Positions 23,891 to 32,352 of a stretch of 64,000 nucleotides of DNA are shown one piece after another. This stretch comes from JANXYW01 sp031400455 (GTDB lineage Bacteria; Chloroflexota; Dehalococcoidia; DSTF01; JACRBR01): assembly GCA_031400455.1 (NCBI GenBank), contig JANNPX010000034.1, positions 1 to 64,000 of the forward strand. Direction: 5' to 3'. Made by a program: the position numbers and the translations under genes. Position 1 is the stretch's first letter. The number at the start of each line of letters is the position of its first letter. The notes below the pieces were generated by a model. The model did not search any database and was not told the origin of the DNA. It worked only from the letters and a program-made list of their open reading frames with translations.

Positions 23891-25194
23891 TGGCCGAGCC
23901 GCAGATCCGCTACTGCGTGAGTGCCGATGGCACGCGCATTGCGTTTACGTTCGTCAACGATGGCGGTGAGCCGCCGCTGCTGTGGGTTAACTACGTCTTT
24001 CTCCCCATCGGGACGGCGCGAATCATGGAACTCAACTCGACCAAGCTGGTACCCGGTCGGCAAATTGTGCGTTTCGACCGGCGTGGCGTCGGGTACTCGC
24101 AGCGTACCGTCACGGATTTCAGCCTCGACGCTCAAGTGGCCGATCTCGCTGCTGTAGTCGAACGGGCGGGCTTAGCACAACTCGACCTCGTCGCGTTCGG
24201 CGAGGGATGCCACGTCGCAGCCGCGTTCGCCGCTCGCCATCCTGAGTTGGTGCGGCGACTGGCTCTATCCACCCCTACGACGGCCGGAGGTGACACGGCG
24301 GGACGGAGCATAGCCAGCATGGCCCGCTCGAACTGGGGATTGGCGCGTGGCACCATTGCCGACATTGCAGTTGGAGGCGCCGACACGGACGTACGTCGCG
24401 CGTATATCCGCTTTCTTGGCGAGGTTATGAGCCCGGAAGTGGCCGCTTCCTACCTGGAAGCGAATTGGGATCCAGGGCCGGAGCTTGCCTCGATCGCGGC
24501 CCCAACCCTCGTGATGTACCCGAAACGCCGACTCGCCGGGCCGATAGAAACATCGCAGATACTTGCCGCCGCCATACCCGGCGCCCGCTTGTTCGCTACC
24601 GACGTGGGGGACTCCGACCCGGCATACTTCGCGGCTTTTCGCGAGTTCTTCGGATACCAAGGCGCAGCGCGGGACGACGCGGCGCGACTCGCCTCAGGTA
24701 TGGCCGTCATCCTGTTCGCCGACATCGTCGACTCCACTGCGCTCACCGAGCGCATGGGCGACTCGGTGTTTCGTGCGAAGTCGCGCGACCTTGACGTCGA
24801 GCTGCGGCGGATCATCGCCGAAGCCGGCGGCACGACGATCGACGCCAAGACGCTCGGCGACGGCGTGCTGGCGACATTTCCCGCCGCATCGCAAGCGATC
24901 GATGCGGCGGTGCGGTGCGCCGCGTCGGGTGAAGCGCTGGGACTGCCACTGCACGTCGGTCTCCATGCGGGTGATGTCATCCGCGAACAGAACAACGTCT
25001 TCGGCGGCGCTGTCAACATCGCCGCGCGTGTCAGTGCGCTGTCTGCGCCGGGCGAGGTGCTGGTGTCGGACACGGTACGGAGCCTTGCGCGCACGAGCGC
25101 TGGCGTGACGTTCGAGGATCGCGGCGAGCACGCGCTGAAGGGCATCGCCGAACCGCAGCGGGTGTTCGCGGTGCGGGCAGTCGGGGCGAGATGA
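23890..25194 (+). CDS. Alpha/beta hydrolase fused to class III nucleotide cyclase
   Basis: 434 residues from ATG 23890; GTG 23887 is the alternative. The N-terminal alpha/beta-hydrolase-like domain (about 5-265) has RFDRRGVGYSQ and a nucleophile-elbow position AFGEGCH, where the usual GxSxG Ser is replaced by Glu, so it is probably a non-catalytic sensor. The C-terminal class III adenylate/guanylate cyclase catalytic domain (about 275-434) has ILFADIVDSTALTERMGD (metal-binding Asp), KTLGDGVLATFPAA (second Asp region) and FGGAVNIAARV. Product is cAMP or cGMP; the specificity residues are not decided here. The head-tail remnant precedes it, and the stop overlaps the next ATG by ATGA, so the propeller/membrane protein is co-translated. 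Confidence 0.9.
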   Translation: MAEPQIRYCVSADGTRIAFTFVNDGGEPPLLWVNYVFLPIGTARIMELNSTKLVPGRQIVRFDRRGVGYSQRTVTDFSLDAQVADLAAVVERAGLAQLDLVAFGEGCHVAAAFAARHPELVRRLALSTPTTAGGDTAGRSIASMARSNWGLARGTIADIAVGGADTDVRRAYIRFLGEVMSPEVAASYLEANWDPGPELASIAAPTLVMYPKRRLAGPIETSQILAAAIPGARLFATDVGDSDPAYFAAFREFFGYQGAARDDAARLASGMAVILFADIVDSTALTERMGDSVFRAKSRDLDVELRRIIAEAGGTTIDAKTLGDGVLATFPAASQAIDAAVRCAASGEALGLPLHVGLHAGDVIREQNNVFGGAVNIAARVSALSAPGEVLVSDTVRSLARTSAGVTFEDRGEHALKGIAEPQRVFAVRAVGAR

Positions 25195-27230
25195 TGGCGT
25201 CGATGTGGAGACGATTCGCCGTGTCTCGCGTGCCGTTCTTCGCGGTCGCGATGCTGGTTGCGTGTGCGCTCGGCTCGAGCTTCGTGCCCGCGGCGCGAGC
25301 AGCCGGTGGAGTCTGCGATGGTATTCCGGGCGCCATAGTCGCGGCGCCGTTCGACGCGAACTACGCATGCCGCAGCATCGGCGCGCCGCCTGGCGTGCCG
25401 GACCGGTACGGCGGCATCGCGATTAGCAGCAGTGATCCCGACACGCTTATCATCGGTGGCGCGGCGAATTCGGGCGTCGGGCGGTTGTACAAGATCGGGT
25501 TGACGCGCGATGGAGGCGGCCACGTCAGCGGCTTCGACGGCGAGGCGGAACTGTACGGCAGCGACTCTCCGCCGGAGGTAGGTGCTGGAACGCCGAGTCC
25601 CGAGACAGCGCTTGGTTTCAACAATGACGGTGGCGTTACGTTCGGGCCCGGCGGACTCTTGTTCACCACCGTCTACCCGTCCAACAAGCTGGCGCAGACA
25701 CGGCCGGGCACCGACACGCCCGTGAAGGTGTCCGACCTGAACGCGCTGGGCGTCGCCAGCTCGGTGGGCGCGGTGTTCTTCGTGCCGCCGGGGTTCCCCG
25801 CCGCGGGGTCGATGAAAGTCGCGTCGTACGACGCAAGCCGCTGGTACTCGGTCGAATTCGAGGAAGACGGCGCGGGCGGGTACGACCTGACCTCGGCAAC
25901 GCAGAACCTGCAGTTCACAGGCGGGCCGGAGGGCATCACGTACGTCCCGCAAGGGTCGAATTCGTTTCCGCGCAACAGCATCCTCATCGCGCTCTACGGG
26001 CGCGGGGCGGTCATCACCGCTCCGCTCGACTCGAACGGGAATCCGCGGCTCGATGAGTCGCAGGACGTGATCACGGGACTTCAGGGCGCCGAGGGAGCCG
26101 TCATCGATCCAAAGACGGGCGACTTCCTGTTCTCGACGTTCGGCGGCGGCAACTCGCTCGTGCGTGTGACGGGGTTCAAGTCGCTCGGTGGTGTCGCGGA
26201 AGCGTACCGGCCGAGCATGGTGCGGTCGGTGCCGTCACCGGCGGACATTTCGACTGCGCCAGATGTGGTGGGCACGAACATCACGCTGGCACTGATCACG
26301 ATGCTCTGCATCTTCGTCGCGGCGCAGCTGTTCAACGCGACGATCACCGAGAACAAGGACGAGATCGAAGAGATGCTGGCGCCCGTTACCAGGCCGCTCC
26401 GTTCGATCTCGGCGCGGCTGCCCAAGTCACAAGCAGTCGAGACGCGAGCGACCGGCTGGATGAGCGCGGCGAAGTGGCCGGCGCTCGTGCTGGTGCTCAG
26501 CGTATTGATCTACGGATTCACGGATCCTGGATTCGGCGCGAACGGCCACAGCGCCGTGCTCGCGTTGAGCCTGCTGATCACGATCGGGGTCGTCACGTAT
26601 GTCACGGAGGGCGGCGAGGCGTATCTGGGCCGTACGCGTTACGCCCAGGAGATGGACGTGCGGCCGTATCCCGTAGCGATCGTGATCGCCATCGCGAACG
26701 TGGCAATCTGCCGTGCGGTCGGGTTCGGGACCGGGGTGATCTATGGATTCGTCGGTGCGGCGGTCTTCCTGCGTCCGTCGACGCTCAGCACCGAGCAGAC
26801 GGCGCGGACTGTCTTCTTGCCGGCCGTCGCGATGCTGGGTGTGAGCGTCGCGGCCTGGCTGCTGGTGGTACCGATACGTGCGCTCGCCGAGAACACGGAC
26901 GCCGCGGTACCCGCGTTCTTCGAGGGCGTCGCGGTGACGCTGTTTGTCGCGGGGTTGCAGGGAACGTTCTTGAACATGATCCCGGTGTCGTTCATGGACG
27001 GACAGAAGATCTGGCGATGGCGGAAGCTTGCCTGGGCGGGGCTTACGGTCGCCACTGCGCTGCTCTTCTGGCACGTCCTGATCAACGGCGACCAGTCGTA
27101 CCTGCAGGCGCTTTCGTCGACCGTGTCAGCGGCGGCGTTCGGCATCCTCTCCGGATCCGTGGTGCTGACGGGCGGCGTATGGTTCTTCTTCCACAGGCGG
27201 AAGTCGCGGACGGCGGTCGCGGCATCTTGA
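25191..27230 (+). CDS. Secreted beta-propeller-like domain fused to M50-like membrane domain
   Basis: 679 residues. Parts: signal sequence or first helix (about 10-38, ending ARA-AGG), an extracytoplasmic domain of short beta repeats (about 39-345; DPDTLIIGGAANSGVGRLYK, NNDGGVTFGPGGLLFTTVY, GAVIDPKTGDFLFSTFGGG) that looks like an NHL or SMP-30-type propeller, a helix (about 360-382), then about six more helices (about 430-670). In the membrane part the motif FLNMIPVSFMDGQKIW (about residues 593-608) resembles the NxxPxxxxDG motif of M50/site-2 proteases. No HExxH is present, so a zinc protease is not supported; it could be an inactive homologue. Its ATG overlaps the cyclase stop, suggesting a shared signalling role. 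Confidence 0.7.
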   Translation: MMASMWRRFAVSRVPFFAVAMLVACALGSSFVPAARAAGGVCDGIPGAIVAAPFDANYACRSIGAPPGVPDRYGGIAISSSDPDTLIIGGAANSGVGRLYKIGLTRDGGGHVSGFDGEAELYGSDSPPEVGAGTPSPETALGFNNDGGVTFGPGGLLFTTVYPSNKLAQTRPGTDTPVKVSDLNALGVASSVGAVFFVPPGFPAAGSMKVASYDASRWYSVEFEEDGAGGYDLTSATQNLQFTGGPEGITYVPQGSNSFPRNSILIALYGRGAVITAPLDSNGNPRLDESQDVITGLQGAEGAVIDPKTGDFLFSTFGGGNSLVRVTGFKSLGGVAEAYRPSMVRSVPSPADISTAPDVVGTNITLALITMLCIFVAAQLFNATITENKDEIEEMLAPVTRPLRSISARLPKSQAVETRATGWMSAAKWPALVLVLSVLIYGFTDPGFGANGHSAVLALSLLITIGVVTYVTEGGEAYLGRTRYAQEMDVRPYPVAIVIAIANVAICRAVGFGTGVIYGFVGAAVFLRPSTLSTEQTARTVFLPAVAMLGVSVAAWLLVVPIRALAENTDAAVPAFFEGVAVTLFVAGLQGTFLNMIPVSFMDGQKIWRWRKLAWAGLTVATALLFWHVLINGDQSYLQALSSTVSAAAFGILSGSVVLTGGVWFFFHRRKSRTAVAAS

Positions 27231-27259
27231 CGGGACGCTGAGCTGAGAGCGGACAAAAT

Positions 27260-28066
27260 GTGAGCGAGCAGGCGCGCAACCCATCTGATGTTTGGAACGC
27301 CGGCGACGCGTACGACGGCTACGTCGGACGCTGGAGCCGCCCGGTGGCGCGCGAGTTCGTGCGCTGGCTCGACGTTCCGGCCGGCGCCGACTGGCTCGAT
27401 ATCGGATGCGGCACGGGCGCGCTCAGCGAGATCGTCCTCAACGAGGCCGAGCCGCGGACCGTACGCGCGAGCGATCCTTCGCGCGGGTTTCTCGGCTTCG
27501 CGCGCGGGCGGCTCCACGATCGTCGCGCGTCGCTCACAATCGCCGACGCCCAGGCGCTGCCACTCGCCTCAGGCACGTGCGATGCGGCCGTCGGCGGCCT
27601 CATGCTGAATTTCGTTCCGGATCCAGCCGTCGCGTTGAGGGAGTGCCACCGGGTGTTGCGATCCGGAGGAACGGCGGGAATGTACGTCTGGGACTATGCC
27701 GGCGGCATGCAGATGATGCGCTCGTTCTGGGAGTCTGCGGTGGCACTGGATCCGGCAGCACGCGATCTGTACGAATCCGGCCGTTTCAGCGCATGGAATG
27801 ACGGATACCTCGCGGAACTCTTTCGCGACGCTGGCTTTGTCGGAGTGGAGGCACGGGCGATCGACGTCCCGACGGTTTTCGCCGACTTCTCGGACTACTG
27901 GGAGCCGTTTCTTGGAGGGCAGGGACCGGCCGGTGCGTACGCGCACTCGCTGGGCGCCGCACCGCTCGATGCTTTGCGCGAACGGCTGCGCGTCACGCTC
28001 GCCGCAGAACCGGATGGCACGATCCACCTCTCGGCGCGGGCCTGGGCCGTGAAGGGGCGGCGGTGA
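27260..28066 (+). CDS. Class I SAM-dependent methyltransferase
   Basis: 268 residues from GTG 27260. It shows the methyltransferase type 11 pattern: motif I WLDIGCGTGAL (about 45-55), the acidic end of strand 2 (VRASDPSRGFL), motif with SLTIADAQALPLASGTCDAA, and VGGLMLNFVPDPAVALREC, then VLRSGGTAGMYVWDY. The C-terminal part (about 160-268) covers the substrate pocket and is not diagnostic. Small-molecule methylation is likely; the substrate is unknown. It starts 29 bp after the propeller/membrane protein and may be in the same transcript. Confidence 0.92.
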   Translation: MSEQARNPSDVWNAGDAYDGYVGRWSRPVAREFVRWLDVPAGADWLDIGCGTGALSEIVLNEAEPRTVRASDPSRGFLGFARGRLHDRRASLTIADAQALPLASGTCDAAVGGLMLNFVPDPAVALRECHRVLRSGGTAGMYVWDYAGGMQMMRSFWESAVALDPAARDLYESGRFSAWNDGYLAELFRDAGFVGVEARAIDVPTVFADFSDYWEPFLGGQGPAGAYAHSLGAAPLDALRERLRVTLAAEPDGTIHLSARAWAVKGRR

Positions 28067-28102
28067 ACTGTCAGGAGCTGCCTGGTCCTGAACCGGGGAG
28101 GC

Positions 28103-28846
28103 TCAGGTTAGCCTGATCCCGAACTCGCTTAGCAAGACGGCACCCACGTCCTCGGGAGCAATGTCGCGTTCGGCGCGCTCTTCGCCGTTTGTTGTGATCA
28201 GGCGCGTGCCGGCAAGCGAGCTCCGGCCGTTCGGCCGTGCCATCGAGACAATGCTTCCGTGGGTGAATCGGGAATCAGGCGACGTCTGGAGCCAGTTGCA
28301 GACTTCGTGAAATTCGTCGAACGCGCGCGGTTGATGGGTGAATACGTACGTACCTGGTGGATTGCCCGGTTCAGTCGAGGTAACGAACCAGTGGTCGCCG
28401 TCGTTGGCGACGTTGTACTGGCGGTCGCCGATCGTTAGACCGACGCCGTCTCGCAGGGGAAGCGGCTCGATGAGACGCCCGCCGAACCCGACGTCGGCCA
28501 ACCACGGCTCGTCGAGGTGGACCACAAGCACCATGTGACTTCGCGGGTGCGAGAGACGACCGTCGAGCATGACGCGAGCGCCGATCACATCGACGCTGAA
28601 GCCGAGCGCACGGAGCACCCGCGCGAACAGCCCGGTCAACTCGAGGCAGAAGCCACCGCGGCGGCGCGTGACGATCTTGTCGAAGTTCGTATCTTCGTCG
28701 ACGACGATCTTGGTCCCGCGGGCTATGTCCAAATTCTCGAACGGCACGGCGAATGCGTGCGCGCGGTGCATCGAACGCAGGTTCTCCAGGGTAGGAGCCG
28801 TGTCGCCGTGATAGCCGATGCGTTCCAGGTAGGCGCTGACGTCCAT
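28103..28846 (-). CDS. Arylamine N-acetyltransferase
   Basis: 247 residues from ATG 28846; longer upstream frames run into heptamer repeat DNA and were rejected. The family triad is complete: Cys67 in RRGGFCLEL, His104 in SHPRSHMVLV, Asp118 in WLADVGFGG. Other NAT features: MDVSAYLERIGYHGDTAPTL at the N terminus, HAFAVPFENLDI and VCNWLQTSPDSRF. It transfers an acetyl (or other acyl) group from CoA to arylamines or hydrazines. Cytoplasmic. It is divergent from alaS with a 94-bp gap occupied by a heptamer array. Confidence 0.94.
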   Translation of the reverse strand: MDVSAYLERIGYHGDTAPTLENLRSMHRAHAFAVPFENLDIARGTKIVVDEDTNFDKIVTRRRGGFCLELTGLFARVLRALGFSVDVIGARVMLDGRLSHPRSHMVLVVHLDEPWLADVGFGGRLIEPLPLRDGVGLTIGDRQYNVANDGDHWFVTSTEPGNPPGTYVFTHQPRAFDEFHEVCNWLQTSPDSRFTHGSIVSMARPNGRSSLAGTRLITTNGEERAERDIAPEDVGAVLLSEFGIRLT

Positions 28847-28899
28847 GTTGCCGAATCGTACCGAACGCGGGCGGCTGCCGCGGGCGCCCTGCGGGCGGC

Positions 28900-28934
28900 C
28901 GAACTGTCTACTGTGAACCGCGAACTGTAAACTC
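28900..28934. repeat. 7-bp-period array, CGAACTG type
   Basis: Heptamers CGAACTG, TCTACTG, TGAACCG, CGAACTG, TAAACTC lie just before the alaS start and so in its leader. The reverse complement uses the CAGTTCG unit seen at 46541-46575. Confidence 0.8.
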
Positions 28935-28940
28935 TCCCCC

Positions 28941-31655
28941 ATGAACGTAGACGAGATTCGCGAGACGTTTATCCGCTTCTACACCGAACGCGAGCATCTG
29001 CGCATTCCCAGTGCGTCGCTGGTGCCGCACGGCGATCCGACACTGCTCTTCACGAGCGCCGGTATGGTGCCGTTCAAGCCGTATTTCACCGGCCTCGCCG
29101 AGCCGCCTGCGCCGCGGATGTGCACGGTGCAGAAGTGCTTCCGCACGACGGACATCGAGGAAGTGGGCGACTACAGCCACCTGACGATGTTCGAGATGCT
29201 CGGCAACTTCAGCGTCGGCGACTACTTCAAGAGGGAGGCGATCGGCTGGGCCTGGGAGTTGCTGACGGATCACTTCAAGCTGCCGAAGGACAAGCTCTGG
29301 GTCTCCATCTTCGACACGGACGACGAGGCGCACGATCTGTGGCGCGCGATCGGCGTGCCGGAGGATCGGATCAGGCGCTATCCGGAGAAGAACAACTACT
29401 GGTTCAGCGGCGACGTCGGGCCATGCGGGCCGAACAGCGAGATCTTCGTAGATCGCGGTCCGCGCGCCGAGACGTGCGAGTTCTGCCGCGCGGGTACCTG
29501 CAAGCCGAACCTCGAGCCGGATTGCGGGCGCTTCCTCGAAGTGTGGAACCTCGTCTTCATGACGCTCTACCAGGCGGAGGACGGGACGCGCACGGAGTTG
29601 CCGAAGAAGAACATCGACACCGGCTCCGGTCTCGAACGCGTCGCCTGCATCTTGCAGGGTAAGGACACCGTCTACGAGACGGATGTGTTCGCCGGCATCA
29701 TCGAGCGCATCGAGGTGCTGACGGGCAAGCCGTACGGCGAGACGGCGGCGCTCGACACGGCGATCCGCATCGTTGCGGAGCACACGCGCGCGTCGGTGTT
29801 TCTGATTACGGACGGCGTGCTGCCGTCGAATGAGGGCCGGGGTTACGTGCTGCGGCGGATCCTGCGCCGCGCGGTGTACCACCTGACGCAACTTTCTGGC
29901 GCGACGGATGGCACGCTGCTCGAGAAGGTGGCGGAGTCGGTGATCGCGCAGATGGAGCGCGCGTATCCGGATCTGCGCGATCGCGCGAGCTTCACGACGC
30001 GCCTGCTCGCGGCGGAGGAGTCGAAGTTTCGAGAGACGCTGGAGCGCGGACGGACGCACCTCGAGAGCATTCTCGCGGCGGCGTCGAGCGAGAAGGTCGT
30101 GAGCGGGCATCAGGCATTCACGCTCTACGACACGTTCGGGTATCCGCTCGAGCTGACGGAAGAGATCGCCGCGAAGTCCGGGTTTGCGGTCGACCTCAAG
30201 GGCTTCGAGAAGGAGATGGCGGCGCAGCGGGAGCGCGGGCGCGCGGCGGCCAAGTTCGATATCGACGCCGACCGCACGCAGTCGTATCGCGAGCTAGCGC
30301 ACATCAAGACGTCGTTCGTCGGCTACGACAGCACGCACGGCCGTACCACTATCGCCGCGATCATCGGCGCGGGCGGCGTGCAGGAGAGCGCGGACGCCGG
30401 CGAAGACGTCGAGGTCGTGGTGATCGAGACGCCGTTCTATCCCGAGGGCGGCGGGCAGGCAGGCGATGCTGGCGCGATCACCGGCGAGGGCAGTCGCATC
30501 GTTGTCGACGACACGCAGTCGTCGGAAGGGCTGATCGTGCACCGCGGGCGCGTCGTTGAAGGCCGCATCGCCGTCAACGATGCCGTGACGGCGAGCGTCG
30601 ATGTGGCGAAGCGTCGGGCGAGCCAGCGCAATCACACCGCTACGCACCTGCTGCACGCGGCGCTGCGCCAGGTGCTCGGCGATCACGTGCGGCAGGCGGG
30701 ATCGCTCGTCGCGCCGGACCGGCTGCGTTTCGACTTCACGCACATCGAGGCGACGAAGCCGGAGGAGATCGCTGCGGCGCAGCGGCTGGTGAACGAGAAG
30801 ATCCGCGAGGACATCGAAGTGCACTGGGAGCACATGCCGTACGACCAGGCGGTGGCGGGCGGCGCGATGGCGCTTTTCGGCGAGAAGTACACGGCGAACG
30901 TGCGCGTCGTCGGGATCTGTTCTCCCGAGGGGACGATCCACGAAGAGCACGAAGGGCACGAAGCGGTTGGGGAGAGGGAAGGGAGCGGGCATTCGCATTG
31001 CTTCTCGAAGGAGTTATGCGGCGGGACGCACTGCGGGCGGACTGGGGAGATCGGCGCGTTTGTGATTGCGACCGAGAGCAGCGTCGGATCAGGACTGCGG
31101 CGCATCGAGGCGCTGACGGGGCCGCTCGCGGATGCGTACGTACTGGAGCAGCAGGCGACGATTGCGCGGTTGGGGCGAAAGCTGAACGCGACGGCGGGCG
31201 AGATCGAATCGCGCGTTGACGCACTGCAGTCAGAACTGGAGACGGAGCGACGGCGGCTGCAGCAGCTCGAGCGTCAAGCCGGGCGCGGCGAGGCGGATGC
31301 GCTGCTCGCGTCCGCGGAGAAGATTGGCGACGCGTCGCTGCTCGTGGCGCGCGTCACGGCGGCGAACGTCGAAGCGATGCGCGAAATGGGCGACGTGCTG
31401 CGCGAGAAGCTCGGCAGCGCCGTCATCGTGTTGGGTGCGGTGGTCGGCGACCGGCCGAACTTCCTCGTGATATCGACGAAGGAGCTGAACGCGCGCGTCC
31501 ACGCCGGGAATCTAGTGAAGCAGATCGCCGCGATCGCCGGCGGCGGCGGCGGCGGCCGCCCCGACATGGCGCAGGCCGGGGGCAAGGACGCATCGGAGCT
31601 GGACGCCGCTCTGGATGAGGCGCGGCGGGTCGCGCGGGCTGCGCTGGGAAGTTAG
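28941..31655 (+). CDS. alaS: Alanyl-tRNA synthetase
   Basis: 904 residues, a normal length. The class II catalytic domain (about 1-245) has FTSAGMVPFKPYF, MCTVQKCFRTTDIEEVGD and NSEIFVDRG. The tRNA-recognition region follows to about 460, then the editing domain (about 550-720) with zinc ligands HTATHLLH and CGGTH (C693-H697). The C-terminal part has a coiled coil (ALQSELETERRRLQQLERQ) and the DHHA1 domain ending GGGGGGRPDMAQAGGKD. Oddity: about 28 residues are inserted before FSKELCGGTH (about 660-688), His/Glu-rich (IHEEHEGHE, then GHSH), encoded partly by the 9-bp-period repeat at 30938-30963. All catalytic and editing motifs remain in frame, so the protein should be active. Confidence 0.96.
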   Translation: MNVDEIRETFIRFYTEREHLRIPSASLVPHGDPTLLFTSAGMVPFKPYFTGLAEPPAPRMCTVQKCFRTTDIEEVGDYSHLTMFEMLGNFSVGDYFKREAIGWAWELLTDHFKLPKDKLWVSIFDTDDEAHDLWRAIGVPEDRIRRYPEKNNYWFSGDVGPCGPNSEIFVDRGPRAETCEFCRAGTCKPNLEPDCGRFLEVWNLVFMTLYQAEDGTRTELPKKNIDTGSGLERVACILQGKDTVYETDVFAGIIERIEVLTGKPYGETAALDTAIRIVAEHTRASVFLITDGVLPSNEGRGYVLRRILRRAVYHLTQLSGATDGTLLEKVAESVIAQMERAYPDLRDRASFTTRLLAAEESKFRETLERGRTHLESILAAASSEKVVSGHQAFTLYDTFGYPLELTEEIAAKSGFAVDLKGFEKEMAAQRERGRAAAKFDIDADRTQSYRELAHIKTSFVGYDSTHGRTTIAAIIGAGGVQESADAGEDVEVVVIETPFYPEGGGQAGDAGAITGEGSRIVVDDTQSSEGLIVHRGRVVEGRIAVNDAVTASVDVAKRRASQRNHTATHLLHAALRQVLGDHVRQAGSLVAPDRLRFDFTHIEATKPEEIAAAQRLVNEKIREDIEVHWEHMPYDQAVAGGAMALFGEKYTANVRVVGICSPEGTIHEEHEGHEAVGEREGSGHSHCFSKELCGGTHCGRTGEIGAFVIATESSVGSGLRRIEALTGPLADAYVLEQQATIARLGRKLNATAGEIESRVDALQSELETERRRLQQLERQAGRGEADALLASAEKIGDASLLVARVTAANVEAMREMGDVLREKLGSAVIVLGAVVGDRPNFLVISTKELNARVHAGNLVKQIAAIAGGGGGGRPDMAQAGGKDASELDAALDEARRVARAALGS
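30938..30963. repeat. CACGAAGGG-type 9-bp array inside alaS
   Basis: CACGAAGAG, CACGAAGGG, CACGAAG run in tandem and in frame. They encode H-E-E-H-E-G-H-E in the editing domain of alaS. The unit is the one found in intergenic arrays at 1701-1728 and 20723-20749. Confidence 0.85.
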
Positions 31656-31682
31656 ATGCGGGAAGCGTGAGACGGGAAGCGG
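31655..31682. repeat. 7-bp-period array, GAAGCGG type
   Basis: Heptamers GATGCGG, GAAGCGT, GAGACGG, GAAGCGG begin at the alaS stop. The units match the reverse complement of the large array at 62690-62766. Confidence 0.75.
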
Positions 31683-31701
31683 ATTCGCTCGTCGCACACG
31701 T

Positions 31702-31769
31702 TGTCATGCTGAGCAACGCGAAGCATCTATCCCGATCGAGCAAGATGCTTCGCTGCGCTCTGCATGACA
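31702..31769. repeat. Long imperfect inverted repeat (TGTCATGCTGAGC type)
   Basis: The left arm opens TGTCATGCTGAGCAACGCG and continues AAGCATCT. The right arm starts AGATGCTTCGC and ends TGCATGACA. About 14 bases separate the arms. Elements with a GTCATGCTGAGC end are a known kind of dispersed palindromic repeat in many bacteria. It lies between the convergent alaS and methyltransferase genes and could also end transcription from both sides. Confidence 0.75.
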
Positions 31770-31791
31770 GCATTCTTGCTGCGTGCTCGAC

Positions 31792-32352
31792 TTACACCTT
31801 TGCGCGGAACTGGATGACGTAGGGGTTGACGTGCATGTCTACTTCGGCGAAGCCGGCGCGCTTCAGGCGATCCGCCAGTTCGTCCGGCACGAGGGGAACG
31901 CAGATGTCGTCGACGTGCAGGCCGCGGAACTCCGGGCTGTCCTTGCTGTCGACGCCGGCGAACGTGCCGCCCGGCTGCAGCACCCGCGCGACCTGGGCGA
32001 ACAACTGATCCTGCTGTTCGGGCGTCGGCACGTGGTGCAGCATCGTGAACGAAAGTGCCGCGCTGAAGCGTCCGTCGGGGAAGGGCAGCGCGGTCGCGTC
32101 GGCCTCGACGACCTCGACGTTCGTGCCGGCCATGCGCAGCGTGAGCGCCTCCGCGAGATCGTGATCGATCTCGACCGCCGTGAGCTTGGCCGTCATCTCA
32201 CGCAGGATATCGGTGGTGCGGCCGGGGCCGGGGCCGACTTCGAGCACATCGTCGCCTAGCGTGACGCCTTCGAGCGCGCCGGGGATGATCCATTTCTTGA
32301 TGGATTCCGCCCAGGCGTCGCTCGAGCAGAATTCGAGATGCAGTTGGTTCAT
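31792..32352 (-). CDS. Class I SAM-dependent methyltransferase
   Basis: 186 residues, at the short end for the family. Motif I is VLEVGPGPGRTTDIL (about 36-50), followed by TAVEIDHDLAEAL, VVEADATALPFPDGRFSAAL and LHHVPTPEQQDQLF, then VLQPGGTFAGVD. The last part (RLKRAGFAEVDMHVN) is a normal final strand pair. Substrate unknown. Its ATG (32352) overlaps the stop of the VOC gene by ATGA, so the two are coupled. A divergent AraC-type regulator stands at 32815, which suggests a small regulated detoxification or modification module. Confidence 0.9.
   Translation of the reverse strand: MNQLHLEFCSSDAWAESIKKWIIPGALEGVTLGDDVLEVGPGPGRTTDILREMTAKLTAVEIDHDLAEALTLRMAGTNVEVVEADATALPFPDGRFSAALSFTMLHHVPTPEQQDQLFAQVARVLQPGGTFAGVDSKDSPEFRGLHVDDICVPLVPDELADRLKRAGFAEVDMHVNPYVIQFRAKV

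Noticed and set aside
25191..27230. Active site-2 protease
   Set aside because: Only the NxxPxxxxDG-like motif is present; the HExxH zinc motif was searched for and not found.
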